From the NCBI GenBank assembly GCA_965206975.1, contig OZ242253.1:1116001-1180000 (forward strand): 64,000 nt of DNA. Direction: 5' to 3'. Source of the DNA: JAAXGI01 sp965206975. Its GTDB lineage: Bacteria; Gemmatimonadota; Gemmatimonadetes; Longimicrobiales; Gaopeijiaceae. The notes beneath the pieces are model-generated. The model saw nothing but the letters and a program-made list of their open reading frames with translations. It ran no database searches and was not told the DNA's origin. Below, one piece after another: positions 41,137 to 50,091 of the stretch; within the stretch, counting starts at the first letter, position 1; each line of letters begins with the position of its first letter. The translations under genes and the position numbers were made by a program.

Positions 41137-42351
41137 GTGGAGAAACCACCGGCCTTGCGCGCCGTCGGGACGGACCGGGGCGCCACTCCCCCCCTCGAGG
41201 AGAGGCGCGCACCCCTTCGGGCCGCGCTTCGCGACGCAATGCGCCCCGGGGACGAGAGGCTGAGAGTCGAGGAGGCATTCACGCGGCTGGCAACCAGGAT
41301 CCTCGCCTACCAGATGGATGCGAATCCCACCTACGGTTCCTTCGTCCGGCGGCGGGGGATCGACCCCGCCCGGCTCGGCGACTGGCGGGCGATCCCCTCC
41401 GTTCCGGCAAGCGCCTTCAAGGAGCTGCCCCTCGAGGGGCGGAGCGTCCGCCCCGTCGAAGCCGTCTTTCGAACGAGCGGGACGCGGGGGGGAGCGGAGG
41501 CGCAGGGCGTCCACCGGGTCCGCGACCTCTCGATCTACCACGAGTCGGTCCTTCGGTGCGCAACCGACCTTCTCGGGCTCGACCCCGCCCGGGCCGGTGG
41601 CGGAGGAGAGGAAGCGGGAGGCCCGCGGCGCGTCCTGGCGCTCACCCCGAGCCCCGGGGAGCGGCCGGACTCCTCCCTGATCCACATGCTCGGGGTCTGG
41701 ATGGATGCGTGGAGCCCGGGCGGCGGACGCTTTCTCGCGGACGCGGAGTGGCGGATCTCCGCGCCGGCGCTCCGCCGCGAGGTCATGAGGGCGCGGGAAG
41801 AGGAGCACCCCCTCGTCATCGCCGGGACGGCCTTCGGATTCTGGCACTTGGCCCAGGAGCTCCGCGCCGACCCCCTCCCCAAGCCTCCCGCGGGGTCCTT
41901 CGTCGTCGAGACCGGGGGATTCAAGGGGCGAGCTCGCCAGGTCTCGCGGGAGGAGCTCTACCTGAGGATCGGGAACACCTTCCGGCTCCCGCTCTCCCGG
42001 ATCGTGAGCGAGTACGGGATGACGGAGCTGCTCTCCCAGTTCTACGAACCCGTCCTTCTCGGCGGCACGGGGGCGGAGCCGATGAAGCGCCACTACCTCG
42101 GTCCCGCGTGGACACGCACCGCGGTCCTCAACCCCGGAACGCTCGCCCCCGCAGCGCCGGGGGAGGCAGGGATCCTCTACCACATCGATCTCGCGAACCT
42201 AGATTCCGTGGCGGCAATCCTGACGGAGGACGTGGGCGTTGCCGCCGGGACGGGCTTCCGGCTCCTGGGGCGGGCGGAGGGGGCCGAGCCCCGGGGCTGT
42301 TCGCTTGCGATGGAAGAGCTCCTCGAAGCCGGGCGGGAGGGCGGCCGTTGA
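41137..42351 (+). CDS. LuxE-like acyl-protein synthetase
   Basis: ATP-dependent fatty-acid activating enzyme of the LuxE family; in luminous bacteria it forms an acyl-adenylate and passes the acyl group to the reductase LuxC. The 404-residue protein has FRTSGTRGGAEAQG, the family adenylation-type loop, HMLGVWMDAW, LVIAGTAFGFWHL, FVVETGGFKGRARQVSREELY and RIVSEYGMTELLSQFY. GTG at 41137 is the start. It is coupled to luxC by a TTGA overlap. No luciferase genes luxA or luxB are present, so the aldehyde or acyl product must serve another purpose. Confidence 0.88.
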   Translation: MEKPPALRAVGTDRGATPPLEERRAPLRAALRDAMRPGDERLRVEEAFTRLATRILAYQMDANPTYGSFVRRRGIDPARLGDWRAIPSVPASAFKELPLEGRSVRPVEAVFRTSGTRGGAEAQGVHRVRDLSIYHESVLRCATDLLGLDPARAGGGGEEAGGPRRVLALTPSPGERPDSSLIHMLGVWMDAWSPGGGRFLADAEWRISAPALRREVMRAREEEHPLVIAGTAFGFWHLAQELRADPLPKPPAGSFVVETGGFKGRARQVSREELYLRIGNTFRLPLSRIVSEYGMTELLSQFYEPVLLGGTGAEPMKRHYLGPAWTRTAVLNPGTLAPAAPGEAGILYHIDLANLDSVAAILTEDVGVAAGTGFRLLGRAEGAEPRGCSLAMEELLEAGREGGR

Positions 42352-43709
42352 GCCAGGCATCGGCGCTCTTCCTCCCCTCCGCGCCCGGGATCCCGGAGCA
42401 GCTCGAGACGACGGAGGAGGCGGAGACACTCATTCGGGCGCTCGCCGGGGCGAGCGAGGCGCTCGCGCGGCGGCCTGTCCTCGAGCTCGCCCGCGAACTC
42501 GGGCGAGTGGGGCTTCGCTTCCGGGACCCGAAGGACCCGACCCACCGGGAGGCGGTCGAGCGGGTGGCCGGGGAGACCGGACTCTCCACCCCGATGGCGC
42601 GCGAAATCGTCACGGGGATGGCGCGCGACTGGACGCCGGAGCGACTCGAACGGATGGTTCGCGCCGACTTCCCCGATCCTCTCGTGCTCGACGGGTTCCG
42701 CCCGGCCGAGTTTGGTGGACGGCTCCGGGCCGTCGGCGGAAAGCTCGCCTTCCACATCGGGGCGGGGAGCGTCCCGGGCGTCTCGGCGACGTCGATGATC
42801 CGCTCCCTCCTCGTCAAGTGCCCCGTGCTCCTGAAGCCCGGGGCGGGAGACGCGGTCCTCGCCCCCCTCTTCGCCGGGGCGCTCGCGTCGTCGGATCCGG
42901 AGCTCGCGGGAGGCGTCGCCGTCTGCTACTGGCCGAGAGGGTCGGGCGGCCCCCTCGAAGCGCTCGCCCTCCGGGCCTCCGACCGCGTCGTCGCGTACGG
43001 GAGCCTGGAGCTGATCCGTCTCCTCCGGGCCCGGCTCCCGCCCGCGACGCCGCTCGTGGCGTATCATCACCGCTTCTCGGGCGGGGCGCTCGCGCGCGAG
43101 TGCGTGGGGACGGCGCCGGCGGCCGAGTCCGTCCTCCGGGCGGCGGCCCGGGCCGTCGCGATCTTCGATCAGCGGGGATGCGTTTCCCCGCGGATCATCT
43201 GGGTCGAGGAGGGGGGAGCCGTCTCGCCCCCCGCGTGGGCCGAGCGGCTCCTCGAGGCGCTCGAACTCCTGGCGCCAACGCTCCCGCCCGGGAGGGAGAG
43301 CCTGGCCGCCGCCGCCGCGCGCCGGCAGGAGAGGGGGCGGTGGGAGCTGAAGGAGGCGGCGGGGACGGGCCACCGGATCTTTTCGGGGTCCCCCGGAGGG
43401 GCCACCGTCCTGTACGAGACGGACCCGCTCGGGCCACTCCGCCTCCCCGAGGCCGGACGCACCGTCGTCGTACGGCCCATCGAGAGCCTCTCGAGGCTTC
43501 CCGAGGCGCTCGTGCCCGCCCGGAGCGTCCTCCAGACATTCGCCCTCGCCGCCCCGCCGGGCCGGGTCCGCGACCTCGCCGAGCGCCTAGCCGGGTGCGG
43601 CGTGACGCGGGTGACCACCTTCGAGGAGCAGCCCTGGCCCCCCGCGTGGTGGCGCCACGACGGAACCGGCCCCCTTCACGCCCTCGTGCGCTGGGTCTCG
43701 GCCCCCTGA
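42348..43709 (+). CDS. LuxC-like acyl-CoA/acyl-protein reductase
   Basis: NADPH-dependent reductase of the LuxC family that turns activated fatty acids into long-chain aldehydes. The 453-residue protein has AFHIGAGSVPGVSATSMIRSLL (cofactor region), LVKCPVLLKPG, VAYHHRFSGG and the catalytic cysteine C278 in IFDQRGCVSPR. The TTG at 42348 overlaps the luxE stop (TTGA) with GGGAGG upstream, showing translational coupling. With LuxE it would form a fatty-acid reductase complex giving aldehyde for wax ester, alcohol or a natural product. The destination is not evident here. Confidence 0.88.
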   Translation: MSQASALFLPSAPGIPEQLETTEEAETLIRALAGASEALARRPVLELARELGRVGLRFRDPKDPTHREAVERVAGETGLSTPMAREIVTGMARDWTPERLERMVRADFPDPLVLDGFRPAEFGGRLRAVGGKLAFHIGAGSVPGVSATSMIRSLLVKCPVLLKPGAGDAVLAPLFAGALASSDPELAGGVAVCYWPRGSGGPLEALALRASDRVVAYGSLELIRLLRARLPPATPLVAYHHRFSGGALARECVGTAPAAESVLRAAARAVAIFDQRGCVSPRIIWVEEGGAVSPPAWAERLLEALELLAPTLPPGRESLAAAAARRQERGRWELKEAAGTGHRIFSGSPGGATVLYETDPLGPLRLPEAGRTVVVRPIESLSRLPEALVPARSVLQTFALAAPPGRVRDLAERLAGCGVTRVTTFEEQPWPPAWWRHDGTGPLHALVRWVSAP

Positions 43710-43725
43710 GCAGCGACGGCCCACC

Positions 43726-43917
43726 CTATTCCTGCGTGTCCTGCTCGGAGCGCCAGACCACCATCTGGCGGGTGCCCGAGGAGCTCTCTTCCACCCGGAC
43801 CGTGAGGACGTCCCCCTCCTCGATCCCCAGGTCGTGGCGCATGTCCGCGGGGATCGTGACTCTGAATCCAACACCGACGGTCACCTCACTGTAATAGCGA
43901 GTGCGATAGATCGCCAT
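43726..43917 (-). CDS. AbrB/SpoVT-type swapped-hairpin DNA-binding protein
   Basis: The 63-residue protein has the SpoVT/AbrB fold, with VGVGFRVTIPADMRHDLGIEEGDVLTV matching the conserved GR+TIP..R..LGI..GD.L core. Such small proteins are transition-state regulators or antitoxins (MazE-type) that bind DNA as dimers. No toxin gene adjoins it: the neighbours are luxC on the other strand and, upstream, a 97-residue orphan. A stand-alone regulator is therefore more likely than half of a toxin-antitoxin pair. Confidence 0.85.
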   Translation of the reverse strand: MAIYRTRYYSEVTVGVGFRVTIPADMRHDLGIEEGDVLTVRVEESSSGTRQMVVWRSEQDTQE

Positions 43918-44059
43918 CCATTCTCCTTACAGGTTGGGGCCGGGTCCTGGCGGACAACGGGGCGCACTCCGGGGCCAGGAGCCAATATCCCCCGGAGCGA
44001 GACGAAGGATCCCGTCACCGGAGACACCGGCAACCCGCCGCAGGCTGGCAAGTTCACGA

Positions 44060-44353
44060 TCAGGGAAGGAGCGAGCGAAGAAGGGCCACGAGATGATACG
44101 TGTCGAGCCGGTCCGCGCTCCTGAGCGCCGCCTCGCGCGAAGGCTCGATGATCACGGTGCTCGTCCGAAGCACCGCCTCCTCCGGTCCCTGGTCGATGGG
44201 GGAGAAGGCCAGGCGGCCGCGATGCGACTCGGGCAACGTGACCTCCTCCAACTCGAGATACGCATCCCAGAAGCGCCCGTCGTGCGTGATCGTGGCCAAG
44301 TGCTGACCACGGCTCGCGTGCTCGCCCGCGGGGGGTACGGAGGTCGCGCTCAT
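44060..44353 (-). CDS. Conserved-looking 97-residue protein of unknown function
   Basis: The ATG at 44353 opens a 97-residue frame with a plausible globular composition (DGRFWDAYLELEEV, RGRLAFSPID, TSTVIIEPS, LDTYHLVALLRSLLP). The frame is open far upstream, but the leftward part overlaps the ACIII gene region in a non-coding phase. No domain is recognised. It lies on the opposite strand to the act operon and shares the 214-base region upstream of actA with it. Reality as a gene is probable but unproven. Confidence 0.55.
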   Translation of the reverse strand: MSATSVPPAGEHASRGQHLATITHDGRFWDAYLELEEVTLPESHRGRLAFSPIDQGPEEAVLRTSTVIIEPSREAALRSADRLDTYHLVALLRSLLP

Positions 44354-44474
44354 CACCCCTACGGTATCATCCGGTGAGCCCTTCCACCACCTCCCCGGGG
44401 GGGAGGCGATCGCGTGGGCGCCGCAGGGCCCGATTCCCGGCGCTCGGAGCGGCTTCCCTGCGGGGCCTGCCACG

Positions 44475-44505
44475 TTGACGCCTCGGGGCGGGCTTTCTAA
44501 CTTCC
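44475..44505 (+). promoter_or_regulatory. Promoter of the act (ACIII) operon
   Basis: TTGACG (44475-44480), a 17-bp spacer and TAACTT (44498-44503, extended TAACTTCC) are a strong promoter match, with transcription expected near 44510 and the actA ATG at 44568. Confidence 0.7.
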
Positions 44506-44567
44506 GGCGCTCGTTTCTGGGAGGGGAGCCGCCGAAGGACCCCTCGGGACCACGAAGGGCCCACGCC

Positions 44568-45107
44568 ATGAAGAACCGCTGGCACTTCCTGCTGGGCGCT
44601 GCGATCGGCGTCACCGGGATCGCAACGCCGGCCTCGGCCCAGGAAGCCGTGCCCGAAGAAGGGGCGATGGAGGCCGAGCCGGAGCTCCTGGGCCAACCGA
44701 TCGACTTCCCCCACGACGTGCACGCAGGGCAGAACCAGATCGACTGCCAATACTGCCACTTCGCGGCGGAACGCTCGATGAACGCGGGCATCCCTCCCAT
44801 CGCTACCTGCATGGGGTGCCACGCCTTCGTCGCGGGGAGCGAGAATCCGGGGGAGATCGAGATTCTCAGGGGGTATGCCGAGCGTGAGGAGGCGATCCCG
44901 TGGAACCGGATCTACAAGGTCGCTGACCACGTTCAGTTCCCGCACATGCGCCACATTTCCGCCGGGGTGGAGTGCGCGTCCTGCCACGGGAATGTCCAGG
45001 AGATCAGGGTGATCGAGGAGCTCAACCAGCCCCTCACGATGGGCTTCTGCGTGGGGTGCCACATCGAGCGGGGAGCCTCGAGAGACTGTACGGTTTGTCA
45101 CTACTGA
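44568..45107 (+). CDS. actA: Alternative complex III, pentaheme cytochrome c subunit ActA
   Basis: Exported multiheme cytochrome of the quinol:cytochrome c/oxidase oxidoreductase ACIII. The 179-residue protein has a signal peptide (about 1-24, ending ATPASA) and five CxxCH heme sites at residues 60-64, 81-85, 136-140, 161-165 and 174-178, matching ActA. The last site is followed by only one residue. The ATG at 44568 is used since the signal peptide starts there. It is the first gene of the operon, 58 nt after a good promoter, and 76 nt upstream of actB. Confidence 0.93.
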   Translation: MKNRWHFLLGAAIGVTGIATPASAQEAVPEEGAMEAEPELLGQPIDFPHDVHAGQNQIDCQYCHFAAERSMNAGIPPIATCMGCHAFVAGSENPGEIEILRGYAEREEAIPWNRIYKVADHVQFPHMRHISAGVECASCHGNVQEIRVIEELNQPLTMGFCVGCHIERGASRDCTVCHY

Positions 45108-45183
45108 TCGCGAGCCAGCGCGCTTCACGCGAGTTCCTCGCCACCCCGACGCCGCGTTCGGGAGCCTCAAACAGCGACAGCCT

Positions 45184-48100
45184 ATGAGTGAAGGGATCAA
45201 GCGCCGGGACTTCCTGAGAGTGGCCAGCGTGAGCGGGGCCGGGGCCGGACTTGTGGGCTGCTCCACCGAGCAGGTGGAGAAGTTGATCCCCTACGTGACC
45301 GCGCCCGAAGGGATCACGCCCGGCGTTGCGACGTGGTATTCGACCGTCTGCGGAGAGTGCTCCGCCGGTTGCGGGGCCTGGATCAAGACCCGCGAGGGCC
45401 GGGCGATCAAGCTCGAGGGGAACCCGAACCACCCGATTTCCGGGGGCGCACTCTGCTCACGCGGCCAGTCCGCGCTCCAGGGCCTGTACGACCCGGACCG
45501 GCTCACCTCTCCGATGCGGCGCGGGAGCGAAGGGTACGAGGCGATCTCGTGGGAGGAGGCGGAGCGTCTCCTCCTCGACGGGGTCCGGAGCGCGGGCGCG
45601 AACGTCGCACTCGTCAGCCCCAAGGCGGGTCCGACGCTCGCCCGCCTCGGGGAGAGCCTCATGGCGGGGGTCGGGGGACGGCGGATCGAGTACGACGCGG
45701 CCTCAGAGGCACCCCTCAGGGAGGCCGCCCGGATCGCCTTCGGGACCGACGCGGTTCCCGCCTTCGACTTCGAATCGGCGGGGATCGTCTTCTCCTTCGG
45801 GGCCGACTTCCTCGGATCGTGGGTCTCCCCCGTCGAGCACACCCGCGGCTTCGCACGGGCGAGCGTGGCGGGGGAGGGAGGCGGGAAGAGCCCCTTCGTG
45901 TTCATCGGCCCGAGACTCTCGCTCACCGGGCAGAATGCGGATGAGTGGGTGCCGGTCGAGCCGGGCACCGAGGCGCTCGTAGCACTCGCCATCGCGAACG
46001 TCATCGCGCGGGCGGGCGGGGATGCGGGCCCGTACGCCGACCTCCTCCAGGCGTATGGTCCGGAGGCCGTCGCCGCCCAGGTCGGCCTCCCGGTCGAGAC
46101 GATCGAGGATCTCGCCGCCCGCTTCGTCGAGGAGGGCCCGGGCCTCGCCGTGGGACCGGGCGTCGCGGGTCAGGGGGCGAATGCGACCGCGACGAACCTG
46201 GCGATCCTCCTGCTCAACGCCGTCGGGGGGGCCGTCGGCCAGACGCTCCGACCGGAGGAGGAGCACCGGAGTGCCGCCGCGAGCCCGGTGGCCGATCTCG
46301 CCGGAGTCATCGACTCGATGGCGGGCGGGCAGCTTCAGGCGCTGATCCTTCACAACGTGAACCCCGCGTATACGCTCCCGCCCGGCTTCGGATTCTCGGA
46401 GGCGCTCGCCTCCGTGCCCTTCAGCGTCACGATCACGGACCGCCTCGACGAGACGGCGATCCAGGTGGACCTCGTCCTCCCGGACCGGCACTTCCTCGAG
46501 AGCTGGGGCGACTCGAACCCGAGGCCCGGCATCTGGGCGGTGCAGCAGCCCGGGATGCAGCCGGTTCCCCACTTCGACTCGCGGGCGGGCGGGGATATCC
46601 TCCTCGGACTCGCTGCCGGGCTCGGCCAGGATCTCGGCGCCGAGAGCTTCTACGACTACCTGCGCGCTGCCTGGTCGGAGCTCCACGCGGGGCTCGCGTC
46701 GGAGGAGCCCTTCGAGACGTTCTGGCGGAGAGCTCTCCGGGACGGGGTCTCGGAGCTTCCCGGCGCGACCCCGGAGGCCGCCGAGCTTCAGATCCCCGAC
46801 CGCGCGATGAGCTTCGACGTGCCGGAGCTCGAGGGCGAGGGGCTCGCGCTCCTCGTCTATCCCTCCTCCCGCTTCGGGGACGGGCGCGCGGCCAACCGCC
46901 CCTGGCTCCAGGAGCTGGCCGATCCGGTATCGAAGATCGCGTGGCATTCCTGGGTAGAGGTGCACCCGGAGACCGCCGCCGAACTCGGCGTGTCGAGCGG
47001 GGACGTGGTCCGCGTCACCTCCCCGAACGGGGAGGTCGAGGTCCCGGTCTGGACGTACCCGGGGATCCGGAGGAACACGGCGGCGCTCGCGATGGGCGGA
47101 GGTCACACGAGCTTCGGCCGCTACGCGGACGGGAAGGGCGTGAACCCCATGGCGCTCCTCCCGGCAGCGCTCGAGCAGACCTCCGGGGCGCTCGTCCACC
47201 TCGCGACCCGCGTCACCCTCGAGCCCACCGGTGAGCGGCAGGGCCTCGCCTCGATCGAGGGCTCGAGCGACCAGCGCCACCGCCCAATCGCGCCCGCCGT
47301 CGCGCTCGAAGCGCTCCTCGGGGGAGAGATCCACGAAGAGGAACAGGCGGAACTCTACGAGTTGCAGGCCGTCGGCGGGTTCGTCCCCGCCGGGGCCGAC
47401 GGAGGGACCCCGGAGGCGTACCCGCTCGAGGGCGCGCGCTACGGAGAGTACGACCCGGAGGCGACGCCCCGGTGGGCAATGGCGATCGACCTCGACAAGT
47501 GCACGGGGTGCTCCGCCTGCATCACGGCGTGCCAGTCGGAGAACAACGTGGCCACCGTCGGCGAGGACCAGATCCGCATGGGGCGCGACCTGGCGTGGAT
47601 CCGCCTCGAGCGCTTCTACGAAACGGTCAACGCCGACGAGCCCGGACCCGTGGACATCCGCTTCCTCCCGATGCTCTGCCAGCACTGCGGGAACGCACCG
47701 TGCGAGCCTGTCTGCCCGGTGTACGCCGCGTACCACACCCCCGGGGGGCTGAACGCCCAGGTCTACAACCGGTGTGTCGGGACGCGCTACTGCGCGAACA
47801 ACTGCCCGTACAAGGTCCGGGTCTTCAACTGGTTCAACTTCTCCGACGTGCCCGAGCCCCTGAACTGGCAGTACAACCCGGACGTGACCGTGCGCTCCGG
47901 GGGCGTCATGGAGAAGTGCTCCTTCTGCGTCCAGAGGATCCGCCAAGCGGAGAACCGGGCCACGCTCGAGGGCCGATCCGTGGAGGACGGCGAGGTGGTC
48001 CCGGCTTGCCAGCAGGGGTGCCCTGCAGAGGCGATCGTCTTCGGCAACATCCGCGATCCCGGATCCCGGGTGGCGCAGGTCTCCGAGAATGACCGCACGT

Positions 48101-48192
48101 ACCGGGTCCTGGACGTGCTCATCAATACGCAGCCCGCCGTGAATTATCTGCGCAAGGTCACCCTGCACCCCGTAGACGAGATTCATGTCTAG
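45184..48192 (+). CDS. actB: Alternative complex III, iron-sulfur subunit ActB
   Basis: Large periplasmic subunit of ACIII. The 1002-residue protein starts with a twin-arginine signal (RRDFLRVASVSG). The molybdopterin-oxidoreductase-like region (about 40-740) retains CGECSAGC-like cysteines, but ActB proteins do not carry molybdenum. The C-terminal ferredoxin-like region has the cluster motifs CTGCSACITACQ, CQHCGNAPCEPVCP, CANNCPYK and CSFCVQRI for 4Fe-4S/3Fe-4S clusters. It relays electrons from quinol to the heme subunits. The stop overlaps actC by 8 nt. Confidence 0.95.
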   Translation: MSEGIKRRDFLRVASVSGAGAGLVGCSTEQVEKLIPYVTAPEGITPGVATWYSTVCGECSAGCGAWIKTREGRAIKLEGNPNHPISGGALCSRGQSALQGLYDPDRLTSPMRRGSEGYEAISWEEAERLLLDGVRSAGANVALVSPKAGPTLARLGESLMAGVGGRRIEYDAASEAPLREAARIAFGTDAVPAFDFESAGIVFSFGADFLGSWVSPVEHTRGFARASVAGEGGGKSPFVFIGPRLSLTGQNADEWVPVEPGTEALVALAIANVIARAGGDAGPYADLLQAYGPEAVAAQVGLPVETIEDLAARFVEEGPGLAVGPGVAGQGANATATNLAILLLNAVGGAVGQTLRPEEEHRSAAASPVADLAGVIDSMAGGQLQALILHNVNPAYTLPPGFGFSEALASVPFSVTITDRLDETAIQVDLVLPDRHFLESWGDSNPRPGIWAVQQPGMQPVPHFDSRAGGDILLGLAAGLGQDLGAESFYDYLRAAWSELHAGLASEEPFETFWRRALRDGVSELPGATPEAAELQIPDRAMSFDVPELEGEGLALLVYPSSRFGDGRAANRPWLQELADPVSKIAWHSWVEVHPETAAELGVSSGDVVRVTSPNGEVEVPVWTYPGIRRNTAALAMGGGHTSFGRYADGKGVNPMALLPAALEQTSGALVHLATRVTLEPTGERQGLASIEGSSDQRHRPIAPAVALEALLGGEIHEEEQAELYELQAVGGFVPAGADGGTPEAYPLEGARYGEYDPEATPRWAMAIDLDKCTGCSACITACQSENNVATVGEDQIRMGRDLAWIRLERFYETVNADEPGPVDIRFLPMLCQHCGNAPCEPVCPVYAAYHTPGGLNAQVYNRCVGTRYCANNCPYKVRVFNWFNFSDVPEPLNWQYNPDVTVRSGGVMEKCSFCVQRIRQAENRATLEGRSVEDGEVVPACQQGCPAEAIVFGNIRDPGSRVAQVSENDRTYRVLDVLINTQPAVNYLRKVTLHPVDEIHV

Positions 48193-49564
48193 CACGACCC
48201 TCGAGCGCGGGGCCCAAACGCACCCGGATGTCCCTTCCTACGGGAAGGTGAACGTCGACATCCTGAAGATCCTCTCCCGGCCGGGGAAACTCTGGTGGTT
48301 CCTCTTCGGCCTCTCCGTGGCGGGCGTCGGCCTTCTCGCGTACTCGTGGGCGAATCAGCTGATCAGCGGGATCGGGCTGACCGGGCTCAACACCCCGGTG
48401 AGCTGGGGCGTCTACATCACGACATTCGTCTTCTGGGTCGGCATCGCCCACTCGGGGACGCTGATCTCGGCGATCCTCTACCTCTTCCGGGCGAAGTGGA
48501 GACAGTCGATCTACCGCGCCGCGGAGGCGATGACCGTCTTCGCCGTGATGACCGCCGGGCTCTTCCCGATCATTCACCTGGGGCGCGCCTGGCACGCGTA
48601 CTGGCTCTTCCCCTACCCGAACGAGCGGCTCCTCTGGCCGAACTTCCGCTCCCCGCTCGTCTGGGACGTCTTCGCCGTCACGACCTACTTCACCGTCTCC
48701 TCCCTCTTCTTCCTCCTCGGGCTCATCCCCGATATCGCGGCCGCCCGTGACCAGGCGGAGCGGGGAAGTCTACGGCACAGGATCTACCAGCTCATTTCCT
48801 TCGGCTGGCGGGGGACGGACCGCCAGTGGCACCACTTCGGGAAGGCGTACCTCTACCTCGCCGCGCTCGCGACCCCGCTCGTCCTCTCGGTGCACTCCGT
48901 CGTCTCGTGGGACTTCGCGATGTCCATCGTCCCGGGGTGGCACGCGACGATCTTCGCGCCCTACTTCGTCGCGGGCGCGATCTTCTCGGGGGTCGCAATG
49001 GTGATCACCCTGATGGTCCCGGTCCGGAAGGCCTTCGGGCTCGAGGCATACCTCACGACGAAACACTTCGACGCGATGGCGAAGCTCTGTCTCGTGACGG
49101 GACTGATCGTCTCCTACGCGTACTTGACCGAGTTCTTCATGGCGTGGTACTCGGGGGAGGATCCGGAGCGGCAGGCCTTCTGGAACCGCCTCTTCGGCGA
49201 CTACTGGTGGGCGAGTTGGACGATGCTCACCTGCAACGTGATGATCCCCGTCCTCCTCTGGTTCAAGCGGGTCCGCCACTCGATCGCCGCCCTCTTCGTA
49301 ATCTCACTCTTTGTGAATATCGGGATGTGGTTCGAGCGCTTCGTGATCATCGTGACCTCGCTCTCGCACGAGTACCTCCCGTTTGCGTGGGGCACCTACC
49401 GGCCGAGCACGACCGAGATGGGGATCATGGTCGGGAGCTTTGCCTGGTTCGGCATGTGGTTCCTCCTCTTCGTCCGGCTCCTGCCGCCCGTCGCGATCGC
49501 CGAGATCAAGGAGGTCCTGCCCGCGCCGCTCCGGCCGAGGGCCAGACGGGAGGCCGCCCGATGA
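48185..49564 (+). CDS. actC: Alternative complex III, NrfD-like membrane subunit ActC
   Basis: Quinol-oxidising membrane subunit of the NrfD/PsrC family with about ten transmembrane helices. The 459-residue protein shows WGVYITTFVFWVGIAHSGTLISAILYL, FPIIHLGRAW and SVVSWDFAMSIVPGWHATIFAPYFVAGAIFSG, the hallmark segments of ActC around the quinol site. It overlaps actB by 8 nt and actD by 4 nt. Together with ActF it forms the membrane core. Confidence 0.95.
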   Translation: MSSTTLERGAQTHPDVPSYGKVNVDILKILSRPGKLWWFLFGLSVAGVGLLAYSWANQLISGIGLTGLNTPVSWGVYITTFVFWVGIAHSGTLISAILYLFRAKWRQSIYRAAEAMTVFAVMTAGLFPIIHLGRAWHAYWLFPYPNERLLWPNFRSPLVWDVFAVTTYFTVSSLFFLLGLIPDIAAARDQAERGSLRHRIYQLISFGWRGTDRQWHHFGKAYLYLAALATPLVLSVHSVVSWDFAMSIVPGWHATIFAPYFVAGAIFSGVAMVITLMVPVRKAFGLEAYLTTKHFDAMAKLCLVTGLIVSYAYLTEFFMAWYSGEDPERQAFWNRLFGDYWWASWTMLTCNVMIPVLLWFKRVRHSIAALFVISLFVNIGMWFERFVIIVTSLSHEYLPFAWGTYRPSTTEMGIMVGSFAWFGMWFLLFVRLLPPVAIAEIKEVLPAPLRPRARREAAR

Positions 49565-50091
49565 ATGCGGCGCGCCAGGGCCTGATGGCCTCTTTCGACT
49601 ACCTCGACTCCACGGTGGAGGCGATTCGTGCGCTCAGGCGCGGGGGATTCGACGAGATCACGGCCTTCGCCCCCTTCCCGGAGCACCACATCGAGCACGC
49701 ACTGGGTTACGGTCCGAGCCCCGTTCGGCTGTTCACCCTGATCGGCGGGCTCACGGGCGCGGCCACGGGCTTCGCCTTCACGATCTTCACCTCAATGGAC
49801 TGGCCTCTCGTGACCGGCGGCAAGCCGATCCTCTCGATCCCGGCCTACGTCGTGATCGCCTTCGAGCTGACGATCCTCTTCGGCGTCTTCGCCACGGTGA
49901 TCGGCGTCCTGTGGAACATGCGGGTCCCGGACCTGAAGACGCGCGTGGTCTACGATCCCGACTACTCGGCGGGACGCTTCGGCGTCTACGTGACGGCTTC
50001 GGAGGAACGGCTCGAGGAGGCGCGCGCGATCCTCCGGTCAAACGAGCCCTCGCTGCTCCAGGAGGACCCGGAGGGAAGCGCCCATGGGTGA
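49561..50091 (+). CDS. actD: Alternative complex III, subunit ActD
   Basis: Small membrane subunit (DUF3341) with two helices at about 57-80 and 92-117, flanked by cytoplasmic segments. The 176-residue protein has the typical VEAIRALRRGGFDEITAFAPFPEHHIEHALG start and GVYVTASEERLEEARAIL near the end. It stabilises the ActB-ActC-ActF core; no cofactor is bound. ATG at 49561 forms ATGA with the actC stop and the end overlaps actE by 8 nt. Confidence 0.93.
   Translation: MNAARQGLMASFDYLDSTVEAIRALRRGGFDEITAFAPFPEHHIEHALGYGPSPVRLFTLIGGLTGAATGFAFTIFTSMDWPLVTGGKPILSIPAYVVIAFELTILFGVFATVIGVLWNMRVPDLKTRVVYDPDYSAGRFGVYVTASEERLEEARAILRSNEPSLLQEDPEGSAHG

Noticed and set aside
40865..43709. Bioluminescence operon
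   Set aside because: Only luxE and luxC homologues are present; no luxA, luxB or luxD.
43726..43917. Toxin-antitoxin module with the AbrB-type gene as antitoxin
   Set aside because: No toxin-like frame adjoins it on the same strand.
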